DNA from: Psychroserpens mesophilus
GTDB taxonomy: Bacteria > Bacteroidota > Bacteroidia > Flavobacteriales > Flavobacteriaceae
NCBI RefSeq assembly: GCF_000826645.1
Contig: NZ_JXJP01000020.1
Coordinates: 62,001 to 126,000, forward strand
Reading direction: 5' to 3'
DNA length: 64,000 nucleotides
Shown: in pieces, positions 1 through 7,652 of the stretch
Layout of the letters: the number at the start of each line of letters is the position of its first letter
Numbering within the stretch: the first letter of the stretch is position 1
Position numbers and translations under genes: made by a program
Notes under the pieces: generated by a model
Seen by the model: only the letters and a program-made list of their open reading frames with translations
What the model was told of the DNA's origin: nothing
Databases searched by the model: none

Positions 1-1
1 A

Positions 2-943
2 GCCATCGGTTTGCACAACGGCACTTTGTATAAATGGAATAGAGTCTGCTATGGTGTTCATAATAATGTTGCTCATCTGAGAATAGAAAACCGATACATT
101 CCATCGGGACCAAGCATTAAAGACGAAATTGCTAATGCTATGTTTTGGGTTGGTGTGATGTTAGGTATGCCAGATGATTGTAAATCCATATGGAAGCGTA
201 TGGCTTTTAAAGACGCCAAAGGAAATTTTATAAAAGCAGCAAGAACAGGAATGGATACTTATTTCAATTGGTTTGGCAGAGGAATTTCAGCAAAAAAACT
301 GGTAAGACAAATTTTGTTACCTATGGCTCATGACGGACTCATAAAGGCTAATGTTGACCCTGTAGATATTGCATTTTACCTTAATATCATTAAACAACGT
401 ATCGAGAATAATATTTCTGGAAGCAAGTGGTTGGTGAGAAGCAGCAGAATGCTACAAGAAACCGTTTCCAGAGAAGAAGCAAATATTTTATTAGCCTATC
501 ACATGCATAAAAACCAAATGGAAGATTTGCCTGTGCATGATTGGGAATTAGCAAAACCTTTAGCAAGGAAAGAAGCCAGTTCCAATGATAAAGTCCATAA
601 GGTAATGTCTACACAAATTTTTACCGTTGATGAGAATGACTCCATGAGACTCATTAAAAACATCATGCAATGGAAACGAATTCACCATATTCCTGTTATT
701 AATTACAAGCATAAAATTGTTGGAATTATTTCAGCGAGTGATGTTTCTGATGTTGATAAATTTGATGACTACTCTGCAAGTCAAGTGATGCAGAGCGATA
801 TAAAAACTGGATATCCAGACATGTGTATCAAAGAAGCGAGTAACTTAATGCTTAAACATCACATTAAATGTTTACCAATAGTCGATCATGACGAATTGGT
901 TGGGATACTAACCAAAACAGATTTGGAAAAACTTAATCTATAA
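2..943 (+). CDS. Glutamate-cysteine ligase-like protein with C-terminal CBS pair (5' partial)
   Basis: The reading frame is open to the left edge, so the N-terminus lies outside the window; the first in-window TTG is not a credible start. The first ~190 residues carry the signature of the C-terminal part of the GCS2/YbdK-like glutamate-cysteine ligase fold (HLRIENR followed by PSGPSIKDEIANAMFW). Two CBS motifs follow at about residues 197-250 and 258-312, each ending in a VGI(I/L) strand and an S/T-D turn. CBS pairs usually bind adenine nucleotides and control an attached enzyme. The next gene, an AstE-family hydrolase, starts 3 bp after the stop, so the two are probably co-transcribed. The ligase substrate is unknown; true gamma-glutamylcysteine synthesis is only one option. 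Confidence 0.75.
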   Translation, partial: AIGLHNGTLYKWNRVCYGVHNNVAHLRIENRYIPSGPSIKDEIANAMFWVGVMLGMPDDCKSIWKRMAFKDAKGNFIKAARTGMDTYFNWFGRGISAKKLVRQILLPMAHDGLIKANVDPVDIAFYLNIIKQRIENNISGSKWLVRSSRMLQETVSREEANILLAYHMHKNQMEDLPVHDWELAKPLARKEASSNDKVHKVMSTQIFTVDENDSMRLIKNIMQWKRIHHIPVINYKHKIVGIISASDVSDVDKFDDYSASQVMQSDIKTGYPDMCIKEASNLMLKHHIKCLPIVDHDELVGILTKTDLEKLNL

Positions 944-946
944 GAA

Positions 947-2110
947 ATGATAAAAGAAGCTGTCAAACCTATGACATATACGGATAAGGATAGAATTTTC
1001 TACAGCCAGAATAATGATGTCCATGCAACCACTTTAATCTGTATTGGAGGGATTCATGGTAATGAACCTGCAGGTGTTTATGGATTGCAAAAAGTTATCA
1101 GTGAAATTATTGTAAATGACATTACATTTAAAGGTAATTTTTATGCGCTGTTTGGCAATATGGATGCTCTAAAAGCTAATGTGAGATACAAAGATTTTGA
1201 TTTGAACAGGCTCTGGACCAAAGAGGAAGTTGAATCATTGTGCAGTGCAGATGATAGTTATGAGTTTGATGAGCAAAAAGAACAATGTGAACTTTACGAA
1301 ACGATTAAAGACATTTGTAATGCTAATAAAGGCGATTTTGTATTCGTAGATTTACATACCACATCATCACCAACTGTACCTTTTATAACCATAAGTGACT
1401 CGTTAAATAACAGAGCACTAGCAGATAAATTTAATATTCCAATTGTATTAGGTATTGAAGAATATCTCGACGGACCATTATTATCATTTATTAACGAATA
1501 TGGCCATGTATCTATTGGTTTTGAAGCTGGACAACACAATGATGAAAAATCAGTACTGTATTGTGAGGCATTTATTTGGATGGTTATGGAAAAAACAGGT
1601 TTGGTATCAAAGCACGATTTTGAATATAAGGCTTTCAACCGAGTTCTGAATATTGAAAAAGGATTTTATGAAATTATTTACAGGCATTCTTTATCTGAAT
1701 CCAATCAGTTTAAGATGAAGCCTGGTTTCAAAAATTTTAAGCCCATTCTGAAACATCAATCACTGGCTTTCGACGGCATTTGCGAAGTTAAAAGTCCGTT
1801 AAACGGATTGATATTTATGCCTTTATACCAAAAGCAAGGTGAAGATGGTTTCTTTGTGGTTAGAAAACTTTCCAGATTCTGGCTTGTGGTATCAGCAGTT
1901 CTAAGGCATTTAAAATTTCATCAACTCTTAAGATTACTTCCAGGAATTAAACGCCATCCAGAAAATGAATATTGCTTAGTTGCAAACCGAAGAATTGCCT
2001 TGTTTTTAACTACTAAAATATTCCATTTATTTGGTTACAGAAAAAAGATTATCGTAGATGATAAAATTCATTTTATAAAACGTGATCGTAAAGTTATACC
2101 ATTTGGCTAA
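947..2110 (+). CDS. Succinylglutamate desuccinylase/aspartoacylase family protein
   Basis: A 387-residue cytoplasmic zinc hydrolase of the M14-like AstE/AspA family. The first metal-binding motif GGIHGNE is at residues 34-40 (H37, E40). The DLNR motif that binds substrate carboxylate is at 85-88, and the third zinc ligand lies in DLHTTS at 135-140 (H137). The family removes acyl groups from N-acyl amino acids or similar amides. The substrate cannot be read from the sequence. The tight linkage with a ligase-like CBS protein upstream suggests the two act on the same amide-type compound, which is an inference. The C-terminal ~130 residues are basic and less typical. Confidence 0.8.
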   Translation: MIKEAVKPMTYTDKDRIFYSQNNDVHATTLICIGGIHGNEPAGVYGLQKVISEIIVNDITFKGNFYALFGNMDALKANVRYKDFDLNRLWTKEEVESLCSADDSYEFDEQKEQCELYETIKDICNANKGDFVFVDLHTTSSPTVPFITISDSLNNRALADKFNIPIVLGIEEYLDGPLLSFINEYGHVSIGFEAGQHNDEKSVLYCEAFIWMVMEKTGLVSKHDFEYKAFNRVLNIEKGFYEIIYRHSLSESNQFKMKPGFKNFKPILKHQSLAFDGICEVKSPLNGLIFMPLYQKQGEDGFFVVRKLSRFWLVVSAVLRHLKFHQLLRLLPGIKRHPENEYCLVANRRIALFLTTKIFHLFGYRKKIIVDDKIHFIKRDRKVIPFG

Positions 2111-2112
2111 GC

Positions 2113-2562
2113 TTATCTGCGACGCATTTTTCCAGTGATGGCTTCAACGTTAATTACAAATACAATTGGCATATCGTTGTTTGCAATTTTTGCTGAAAAC
2201 TCACTTATGAAGTTCAATCCTCTGTGTTCTTTTTTTAGAATAATATCTTTGATGCCCAAGGAAAACGCATGAAGCAAAGCCTTAGCAGAGCTGCCTTCAA
2301 ATTCTTCATATGTCCCATGAACAGCAATAGATTGCCAATGGTCAACCGATTCAATATCTGAAACTTCAAGCGCAATTGGAGCATGTTTACGCATGGCATC
2401 AATTTTATGTCCTTCACCTGAATAACAAATAACTCTATTATCTTCGTAAAAATAAGTTATCGGAATCACATAAGGTCTGTCGTTATAGATATAGGCCAAA
2501 TGGCCAATATAATTTTGTTTTAATAGGAGTTCGCAATCTCCTTTGTCTAAATTTTTAATCAT
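2113..2562 (-). CDS. Pyridoxamine 5'-phosphate oxidase-like FMN-binding protein
   Basis: A 149-residue protein of the PNPOx-like split-barrel family. It has the typical N-terminal layout (helix, then GHLAYIYNDRPYVIPITYFY) and the GxKIDAMRK phosphate-binding region around residues 51-60. Many members bind FMN or a related cofactor, and small single-domain members act in stress responses or nitroimidazole/heme-related reductions. No specific substrate can be assigned. It ends 2 bp from the convergent upstream gene. The universal stress protein gene upstream (18 bp gap) is on the same strand, so the pair may be one transcript driven by the FNR-type promoter at about 3.45 kb. Confidence 0.8.
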   Translation of the reverse strand: MIKNLDKGDCELLLKQNYIGHLAYIYNDRPYVIPITYFYEDNRVICYSGEGHKIDAMRKHAPIALEVSDIESVDHWQSIAVHGTYEEFEGSSAKALLHAFSLGIKDIILKKEHRGLNFISEFSAKIANNDMPIVFVINVEAITGKMRRR

Positions 2563-2579
2563 AACACATCACATTTAAA

Positions 2580-3410
2580 TTAATTTTTTCCACTATGAAA
2601 TATCATTAAAGGTAATTTGATAACCTTGCTCAATTCAATGGTTGGGGATTCAGTAAAAAGACGTTGTATAAAGGATTTGTCATGTACAATTAAACCCGTC
2701 ATATCAATAGTATTCGTTTTAAGGTAATTGGTAACCGCTTCATAAAATGTAGCTTCTTCTTCAGTAGCATAAGTACAATCAAAATCTTTTAATTTATCTT
2801 GATCATCGGCAAGATTTTGAGTAATATCATCTTTTTTTCCTACTCTCAAGACATGAAGTTTTAGTTTAAAGGTATTTACAAAGTTATTTATCACGCCTAA
2901 TTCTTCGTTTTCAATAGTATCATCAGATTGTAAAGGCAACAAAAAATTGGAGATGGGTTTATAGTCATAACCAGCGGGAACTACAAGCGTTTTGCAAAAC
3001 ACTTGTCTGATTACATTAATAGTATTGCTTCCAAAAATCACTTCTGCAGCTCCTGTTTGTCCATTCGAACCAATTACTACGTAATCAATTGAATGCTGAT
3101 TTATCGCTTGTTTGACAGCATCTGTAAACACATCAAAATCGACAATAACCTCGTAGAAATGCTTAGGATTAGGATACATTTTTTTTAAATCATTAATAAG
3201 CGTTTTAAGTCTTCTCTTAGGTTCTTTGGTGAATGATTCATATATGTTTTCCGTAGGAGACGTCATCAAATCATCTGAAATAAACGTACCAGCCTTATGA
3301 ACATGCATAAGGTAAAAAACACATGATTCAGATTCAAAAAATCGCATGGCATAATGAATCGCATTAGTGGCACTTTTTGAAAAATCTGTAAGAATGAGTA
3401 TCGATTTCAT
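2580..3410 (-). CDS. Universal stress protein, tandem UspA domains
   Basis: A 276-residue protein with two UspA-like domains. The first (residues 1-146) starts with the typical strand KSILILTDFS and holds the ATP-binding pattern GSNGQTG...GSNT around residues 114-130. The second (about 150-276) is more divergent and lacks a clear glycine motif. Tandem USPs of this size are common in Flavobacteriaceae next to respiratory or micro-oxic genes. A Crp/Fnr-type operator with a well-spaced -7 element lies about 50 bp upstream, matching the arrangement before ccoS and the nos operon. This suggests induction at low oxygen. Confidence 0.85.
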   Translation of the reverse strand: MKSILILTDFSKSATNAIHYAMRFFESESCVFYLMHVHKAGTFISDDLMTSPTENIYESFTKEPKRRLKTLINDLKKMYPNPKHFYEVIVDFDVFTDAVKQAINQHSIDYVVIGSNGQTGAAEVIFGSNTINVIRQVFCKTLVVPAGYDYKPISNFLLPLQSDDTIENEELGVINNFVNTFKLKLHVLRVGKKDDITQNLADDQDKLKDFDCTYATEEEATFYEAVTNYLKTNTIDMTGLIVHDKSFIQRLFTESPTIELSKVIKLPLMIFHSGKN

Positions 3411-3429
3411 CTGTTTAGTTGTTATAAAC

Positions 3430-3473
3430 TAAAAATACAGAAAATGACTTGAAAAAACTATGACGAATATCAC
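3430..3473 (-). promoter_or_regulatory. FNR-type promoter of the universal stress protein gene
   Basis: Positions 3460-3473 read ATGACGAATATCAC, which fits TGAY-N4-RTCA with one outer mismatch. On the minus strand 3430-3437 reads TATTTTTA, one base from TAnnTTTG. The distance from operator centre to -7 centre is 33 bp, identical to the ccoS, ccoI and nos promoters in this window. This is the weakest of the four sites. Confidence 0.6.
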
Positions 3474-3498
3474 TTTAATAAAAAGCAAAATAAATCAT

Positions 3499-4200
3499 CT
3501 AATGGCAATCGATAGTACTGGTCGCTACGTCAATAATAGGAGAAGGAGAGAGGTATGGAATACCTAATCCCATGCCACGAATAATAAAGAGCAAGCCTAT
3601 GATAATTACTGCGACAGGAATAGCTTTTTGAATACGTTGCTTAACTGATGCATTTAAAAATTTACCTACATAAATCGCAGTGGTCATAAGTGGTATAGTT
3701 CCTAATCCAAATAACATCATATACAAGCTACTTTCAAAAGCACTTGGCATGGCTAGAGATGCAAAAACAGCCATGTACACTAAACCACATGGCAAAAAAC
3801 CATTCAAAAACCCTATAGTTAAAAAGGTGTCAGCTGTTTTCTTTTTAAGAGCTTTTCCTAAAGACGATTTTACGTTTGAAATGAGTCTGTACAACGGTTT
3901 TGAAAAGTTGTATTTATTAAATGTTTGCGCAGGAATAAGCACAACTACAATCATAAGGATTCCGATAATGATTGACAATTGCTGCTGGATTCCAAAAATG
4001 TAAAGACTTTTGCCTATAAGTCCGAAACATAAGCCTATAATCGCATAAGCGAGCAATCGACCAATATGGTAGGTTGAAATCTGAGATACTTTTTTTATAG
4101 AATTACTACGGTCAACAGGTAGCATAAAGGCAATAGGACCACACATACCAACGCAGTGGAAGCTTCCTAAAAGACCAAATATGAGTGCAGACCAAAGCAT
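3499..4200 (-). CDS. Sulfite exporter TauE/SafE-family membrane protein of the cbb3 locus
   Basis: A 233-residue polytopic membrane protein with about six hydrophobic segments. The N-terminus contains GSFHCVGMCGPIAFMLP, with a CxxxC pair in the first membrane segment, and a second GFLNGFLPCGLVYMAVF repeat appears in the middle. This is the DsbD-like/TauE-SafE subgroup found at the end of cco operons in Bacteroidota and Proteobacteria. It may move copper or reducing power for oxidase assembly. It follows ccoH by 82 bp on the same strand; that gap carries a REP-like repeat. The annotation as a sulfite exporter is nominal, and a copper-related role is inferred from position and the Cys/Met residues. 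Confidence 0.75.
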   Translation of the reverse strand: MLWSALIFGLLGSFHCVGMCGPIAFMLPVDRSNSIKKVSQISTYHIGRLLAYAIIGLCFGLIGKSLYIFGIQQQLSIIIGILMIVVVLIPAQTFNKYNFSKPLYRLISNVKSSLGKALKKKTADTFLTIGFLNGFLPCGLVYMAVFASLAMPSAFESSLYMMLFGLGTIPLMTTAIYVGKFLNASVKQRIQKAIPVAVIIIGLLFIIRGMGLGIPYLSPSPIIDVATSTIDCH

Positions 4201-4216
4201 AGATTATTGTTGTTTA

Positions 4217-4279
4217 TGTCAGGTCGAGCCCAGTCGAGACCTTGTTATTAAACTTTTGACTGAGTTCGAGGAGACATTC
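4217..4279. repeat. REP-like intergenic repeat, two adjacent copies
   Basis: Positions 4217-4244 hold a TGTCAGGTCGAG...GTCGAGACCTT element that can form a short hairpin, and 4256-4279 hold a related GACTGAGTTCGAGGAGACA element. The first resembles intergenic elements at 27093-27120 and 33564-33592 in this window, which share the TGTCA-start and a GA-rich end. They lie between ccoH and the TauE/SafE gene. Confidence 0.5.
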
Positions 4280-4282
4280 TAT

Positions 4283-4729
4283 TTAGTAAACAATTTCTTT
4301 TTTGTATAGATATGAATTTCCATTATATTGCCAATCCACTTTAATGTTCCAACGACCATCCAACAAGCGTTTGTCAGGTATGAGCAAATTATGGTTAGAC
4401 AGTGAAATTGAGCTTTCAAAGTCTACTTGCTTGTTAGATGGTCTATATAGGAACACTTTTCCTTCGATTTGTTCGACATTTAATTCTTTTGGAAACGAAA
4501 TAACCAATCCTTCAGAGGTGCGTTTCCAAGTTATATTTGAGGCTAAATCTTTAGCATTTTCCTCTTTATTGATATCGGTTTGATATTCTAGTTCAGCTTT
4601 ATAATAATCTTCGGTCACTAAATCATGGTCGTATTTGTCGTTAGTATTCATACGAATCACAAAAAACATGATAAAGCTTATAAAACCTATAAAAGCTAAA
4701 ACAATTCCAGTTCCCCAGTTTATTTTCAT
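4283..4729 (-). CDS. ccoH: FixH/CcoH family protein
   Basis: A 148-residue protein with one N-terminal membrane helix (about residues 5-26, GTGIVLAFIGFISFIMFFVI) and an extracytoplasmic domain containing the YDHDLVTEDYYKAELEYQ segment typical of FixH/CcoH in Bacteroidota. CcoH assists assembly or stability of cbb3 oxidase. It lies between ccoG (289 bp upstream) and the TauE/SafE gene in an otherwise tight operon. The large gap before it may hold a separate promoter. Confidence 0.85.
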   Translation of the reverse strand: MKINWGTGIVLAFIGFISFIMFFVIRMNTNDKYDHDLVTEDYYKAELEYQTDINKEENAKDLASNITWKRTSEGLVISFPKELNVEQIEGKVFLYRPSNKQVDFESSISLSNHNLLIPDKRLLDGRWNIKVDWQYNGNSYLYKKEIVY

Positions 4730-5018
4730 AATATATTTATTTGTCTTCCTGAACTTGTGTATTCATAGATACTTATTTTGTATTAAAGTATTCATGAATC
4801 TTTGATTTCAAGATCTCATTTTTTTTTTTTTGCATTACCCTTTTTCATTACAATCAAAAGTGTCAGGCTTTCGGTAGTCGCTTTTCATGTTGTTATTTTT
4901 TCGTTACTCTCAATAAAACAACATAAAAGAGCTTCAACAATACCTCAATCCTTAATGCGCTTATTAGTTGTAATTTAAAACTCATATAATCTTAGTTTAT
5001 CAATGTTTAACCAACAGC
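4730..5018. other. 289-bp gap between ccoG and ccoH; possible 17-codon ORF
   Basis: This is by far the longest gap inside the cco operon. It holds a run of 12 or more T residues near 4820 and a short minus-strand ORF at 4835-4888 that would encode MKSDYRKPDTFDCNEKG. No convincing ribosome binding site, terminator stem or FNR-type operator was seen. The peptide may be chance. The space could otherwise be a long leader or an extra promoter region for ccoH. Confidence 0.3.
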
Positions 5019-6476
5019 TTAGTTATAACTCCTAGGACCTAAAAAGTTAACCGTTGTCGTTTCAATCAACTCATCACCACTATACACATCAATCATCAAT
5101 TTATTTTTATCGCTTTTGAGTTCTCTTTTATCAATTTCGATAAACATTGTGCCTTCGGCTAATCCTTGTTCAGGAACTTCAACTTCTCCTGTATTTGATA
5201 CCAATTTAATTTCACCGTTATATTTACGCAATTTAAAGTTCACGTCTTCAATTTTTACAGTGGTCTTATTTATAAGCTTATAAGTGAACACATTACTAAT
5301 AATGGTTTCTCCTTTGTGCTCATAAAGCTGACCAGGTAAACGTAATACACGAGCTTCAATATCATTACGTAACAGTAGCATACCGATTAAAACCCCAATT
5401 AAAATCACCAAAACTGCTGTGTAACCTTTTAATCTAGGCGTAAATTCGAATTTCTTTTTATTCTCAATATTCTCCTCACTTGCATAGCGAATCAAACCTT
5501 TAGGAAGGTTGATACTTTCCATAATATGATCACATTCGTCAATACAAGCCGTACAATTTACACACTCCAGTTGCGTACCATTTCTTATGTCGATACCTGT
5601 CGGACATACATGTACGCATTGCAAACAGTCAATACAATCGCCATGACCAAGAGCCTCGCGATCTTCGTTCTTTCTAAACTTCTTTCTTCCATTTTCACCT
5701 TCACCTCGTTTGTGATCGTAAGCTACAACAATAGATTTATTATCTAGCAACACGCCTTGTAATCTGCCATACGGACAAGCAATGATACATACTTGTTCTC
5801 TAAACCAGGCAAACACAAAATAGAATACTGCTGTAAAAATGAGGAGCGGAAATAAAGTTCCTAAATGCTCAGTTGGACCATCTGTGACGTATTTTAAAAG
5901 TTTATCGCTTCCTATTAAATAGGCTAAGAAGATGTTAGCAATTAAAAAAGAAATCACTAAAAAGATGAACCATTTTAAAACACGCTTTCTAATTTTCTCA
6001 GCGTCCCATTTTTGCTTTTGCAGTTTTCGTTGTTTATTTCTGTCACCATCAATCCAATATTCGATGCGTCTGAATACCATTTCCATGAAAATAGTCTGCG
6101 GACAAATCCATCCACAGAAAATACGACCGAAACCTACGGTAAATAAGGTGATAAAAATTACACCTATTAACATAGAGATCACGAACAAATGAAAATCCTG
6201 AGGCCAAAATGGAAATCCGAAAATATTGAAACGTCGTTCTAAGACATTAAACATTAAAAACTGATTACCATTAATTTTAATAAATGGCGCAGCAAATAAA
6301 AATGCCAATAGAATATAACTGACTAATTTTCGCTTTTCATAGAACCATCCACTTGGCTTTTTGGGAAAAATCCAAGCGCGCTTACCATCTTCATTAATTG
6401 TTCCTATGGAATCTCTAAATGTTTCGTTTTCAGGAGTATGCATGATAGTTTTGTTTTGAGGCTCAGCAGATTTCAC
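5019..6476 (-). CDS. ccoG: cbb3 oxidase accessory protein CcoG (polyferredoxin-like)
   Basis: A 485-residue membrane protein with several transmembrane segments and iron-sulfur motifs. CGWICP is at 121-126 and CIIACP at 230-235. Two 4Fe-4S ferredoxin motifs have cysteines at 281/284/287/291 and 305/308/311/315. An extracytoplasmic domain follows the last helix (about 348-370). CcoG/FixG family members are implicated in Cu(II) reduction for cbb3 oxidase assembly. The gene starts 19 bp after ccoP in the same operon. Length and motif order are as usual for the family. Confidence 0.93.
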   Translation of the reverse strand: MKSAEPQNKTIMHTPENETFRDSIGTINEDGKRAWIFPKKPSGWFYEKRKLVSYILLAFLFAAPFIKINGNQFLMFNVLERRFNIFGFPFWPQDFHLFVISMLIGVIFITLFTVGFGRIFCGWICPQTIFMEMVFRRIEYWIDGDRNKQRKLQKQKWDAEKIRKRVLKWFIFLVISFLIANIFLAYLIGSDKLLKYVTDGPTEHLGTLFPLLIFTAVFYFVFAWFREQVCIIACPYGRLQGVLLDNKSIVVAYDHKRGEGENGRKKFRKNEDREALGHGDCIDCLQCVHVCPTGIDIRNGTQLECVNCTACIDECDHIMESINLPKGLIRYASEENIENKKKFEFTPRLKGYTAVLVILIGVLIGMLLLRNDIEARVLRLPGQLYEHKGETIISNVFTYKLINKTTVKIEDVNFKLRKYNGEIKLVSNTGEVEVPEQGLAEGTMFIEIDKRELKSDKNKLMIDVYSGDELIETTTVNFLGPRSYN

Positions 6477-6495
6477 TCTGTAAAGTCAATAAATA

Positions 6496-7464
6496 TCAAT
6501 CTTCTTTTAATTCAGGTATAACAATGTCAATAACAGAATCTGTTTTTACTTCCATAGCTTCTGTTGGGATATCTTCAGCTGGTGCATTTTCTGGGGTCCA
6601 AACGTCACCTTCAGCTTCTTTAGGTTCTGCAGGAGTTGTACCCTGAAACTGTAGTACATAACTAGCAACCTGAGCCATTTCAGAAGGTTTTAAACTTTGT
6701 TTCCAGGCAATCATACCTTTTCCATCACGTCCACCTTCAGAAATTGTTTTAAAGACGTTTTTAATTCCGCCTCCTAGAATCCAGTGTTTATCGGTTAAGT
6801 TAGGACCAATTCCACCACCACCATCAGCTTTATGGCAGGCCACACAGTTAGTTTCAAAAATTGCTTTTCCAGCTTTTAGGTCAGCAGCATCAGTTAAGAC
6901 TTCAACCGTGTTAAAGTCAACTAAATCCTTAGCCGTTTTTTTGTATTCTTCAATATCAATTTTTGCCTGAGCTAAATCAGATTCAAGTTCATCGTATTGG
7001 TTCTCGCCATTGAAGACATGAAAACGTACCAGATAGACTGCCCCAAAAATGATACTAGCATAAAAGCCATATAACCACCAAGGCGGAAGATTATTATCTA
7101 ATTCTTTGATTCCATCGTAATTGTGGTCTAAGATAATTTCGTGCTCTTCAGTTATTGGTTTAGAACCTAATAATTTTTTATACGTTTCATTCATCCATAC
7201 AATGGCAGCAGGAGTTTTAGCTTTAGAAGCATCAAATCTTGCTTTGGCTTCTTCATCTAAACTTTGATATAATACATTTTTTATGGAAGCTACTATGGCT
7301 TCTATAGCAATGATAATTAATAGGACTAATACTAAGAATAAAAACACCATTGGTTCTTCAATAAATGCTGGCTTAGCACCAGAATCGATAGTGTATTCGA
7401 CGATACCCATAATAATGAAGAATACAATAGGTACTCTTATCCAAGAAGGAATTGAATTTCTCAT
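6496..7464 (-). CDS. ccoP: cbb3-type cytochrome c oxidase subunit III (mono-heme CcoP)
   Basis: A 322-residue subunit with hydrophobic helices at about 9-25, 38-60 and 130-148. The CcoP signature IKELDNNLPPWW is near 120-130. A single cytochrome c domain has CVACH at 207-211 and a probable axial Met at M251. Proteobacterial CcoP carries two hemes c; this one has a single CxxCH, as is common in Bacteroidota. A longer Glu/Pro-rich tail follows (about 276-322). The start overlaps the end of ccoQ by 4 bp. It delivers electrons to the CcoO/CcoN part. Confidence 0.93.
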   Translation of the reverse strand: MRNSIPSWIRVPIVFFIIMGIVEYTIDSGAKPAFIEEPMVFLFLVLVLLIIIAIEAIVASIKNVLYQSLDEEAKARFDASKAKTPAAIVWMNETYKKLLGSKPITEEHEIILDHNYDGIKELDNNLPPWWLYGFYASIIFGAVYLVRFHVFNGENQYDELESDLAQAKIDIEEYKKTAKDLVDFNTVEVLTDAADLKAGKAIFETNCVACHKADGGGGIGPNLTDKHWILGGGIKNVFKTISEGGRDGKGMIAWKQSLKPSEMAQVASYVLQFQGTTPAEPKEAEGDVWTPENAPAEDIPTEAMEVKTDSVIDIVIPELKED

Positions 7465-7646
7465 AATTCTGTTGTGTTTTGGTTGTCTAAAGGAAGGCTA
7501 CTCACCTTGTTGATATAGTCTTTTTTTGCAGTAATAACCCACCAGAATAAGATGACGAAAAAACTGAAAAATATAAGTAAGGAGATCAAAGGATAAATTT
7601 CAATACCTGTGATGCTTTCCATATGGTTTTTTACAAATTTTAGCAT
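7461..7646 (-). CDS. ccoQ: CcoQ-like small subunit of cbb3 oxidase
   Basis: A 61-residue protein with one transmembrane helix (about 19-39, LISLLIFFSFFVILFWWV) followed by a KKDYINKVSSLPL segment, the usual CcoQ layout. It lies between ccoNO (6 bp) and ccoP (4 bp overlap). CcoQ stabilises the oxidase complex. The assignment rests on position and topology, as the family has low sequence conservation. Confidence 0.85.
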   Translation of the reverse strand: MLKFVKNHMESITGIEIYPLISLLIFFSFFVILFWWVITAKKDYINKVSSLPLDNQNTTEL

Positions 7647-7652
7647 GATAAT

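Noticed and set aside
1294-1638. Minus-strand frame of 114 codons opposite the AstE-family gene
   Set aside because: It lies entirely within the opposite-strand zinc hydrolase gene, whose motifs are intact, and has no recognisable domain or start signal. Other long antisense frames (for example 14851-15258, 16533-16982, 37303-37600, 54699-54896) were dropped for the same reason.
4800-4835. Terminator at the T-tract near 4820
   Set aside because: The T-run has no stable stem in front of it on either strand.
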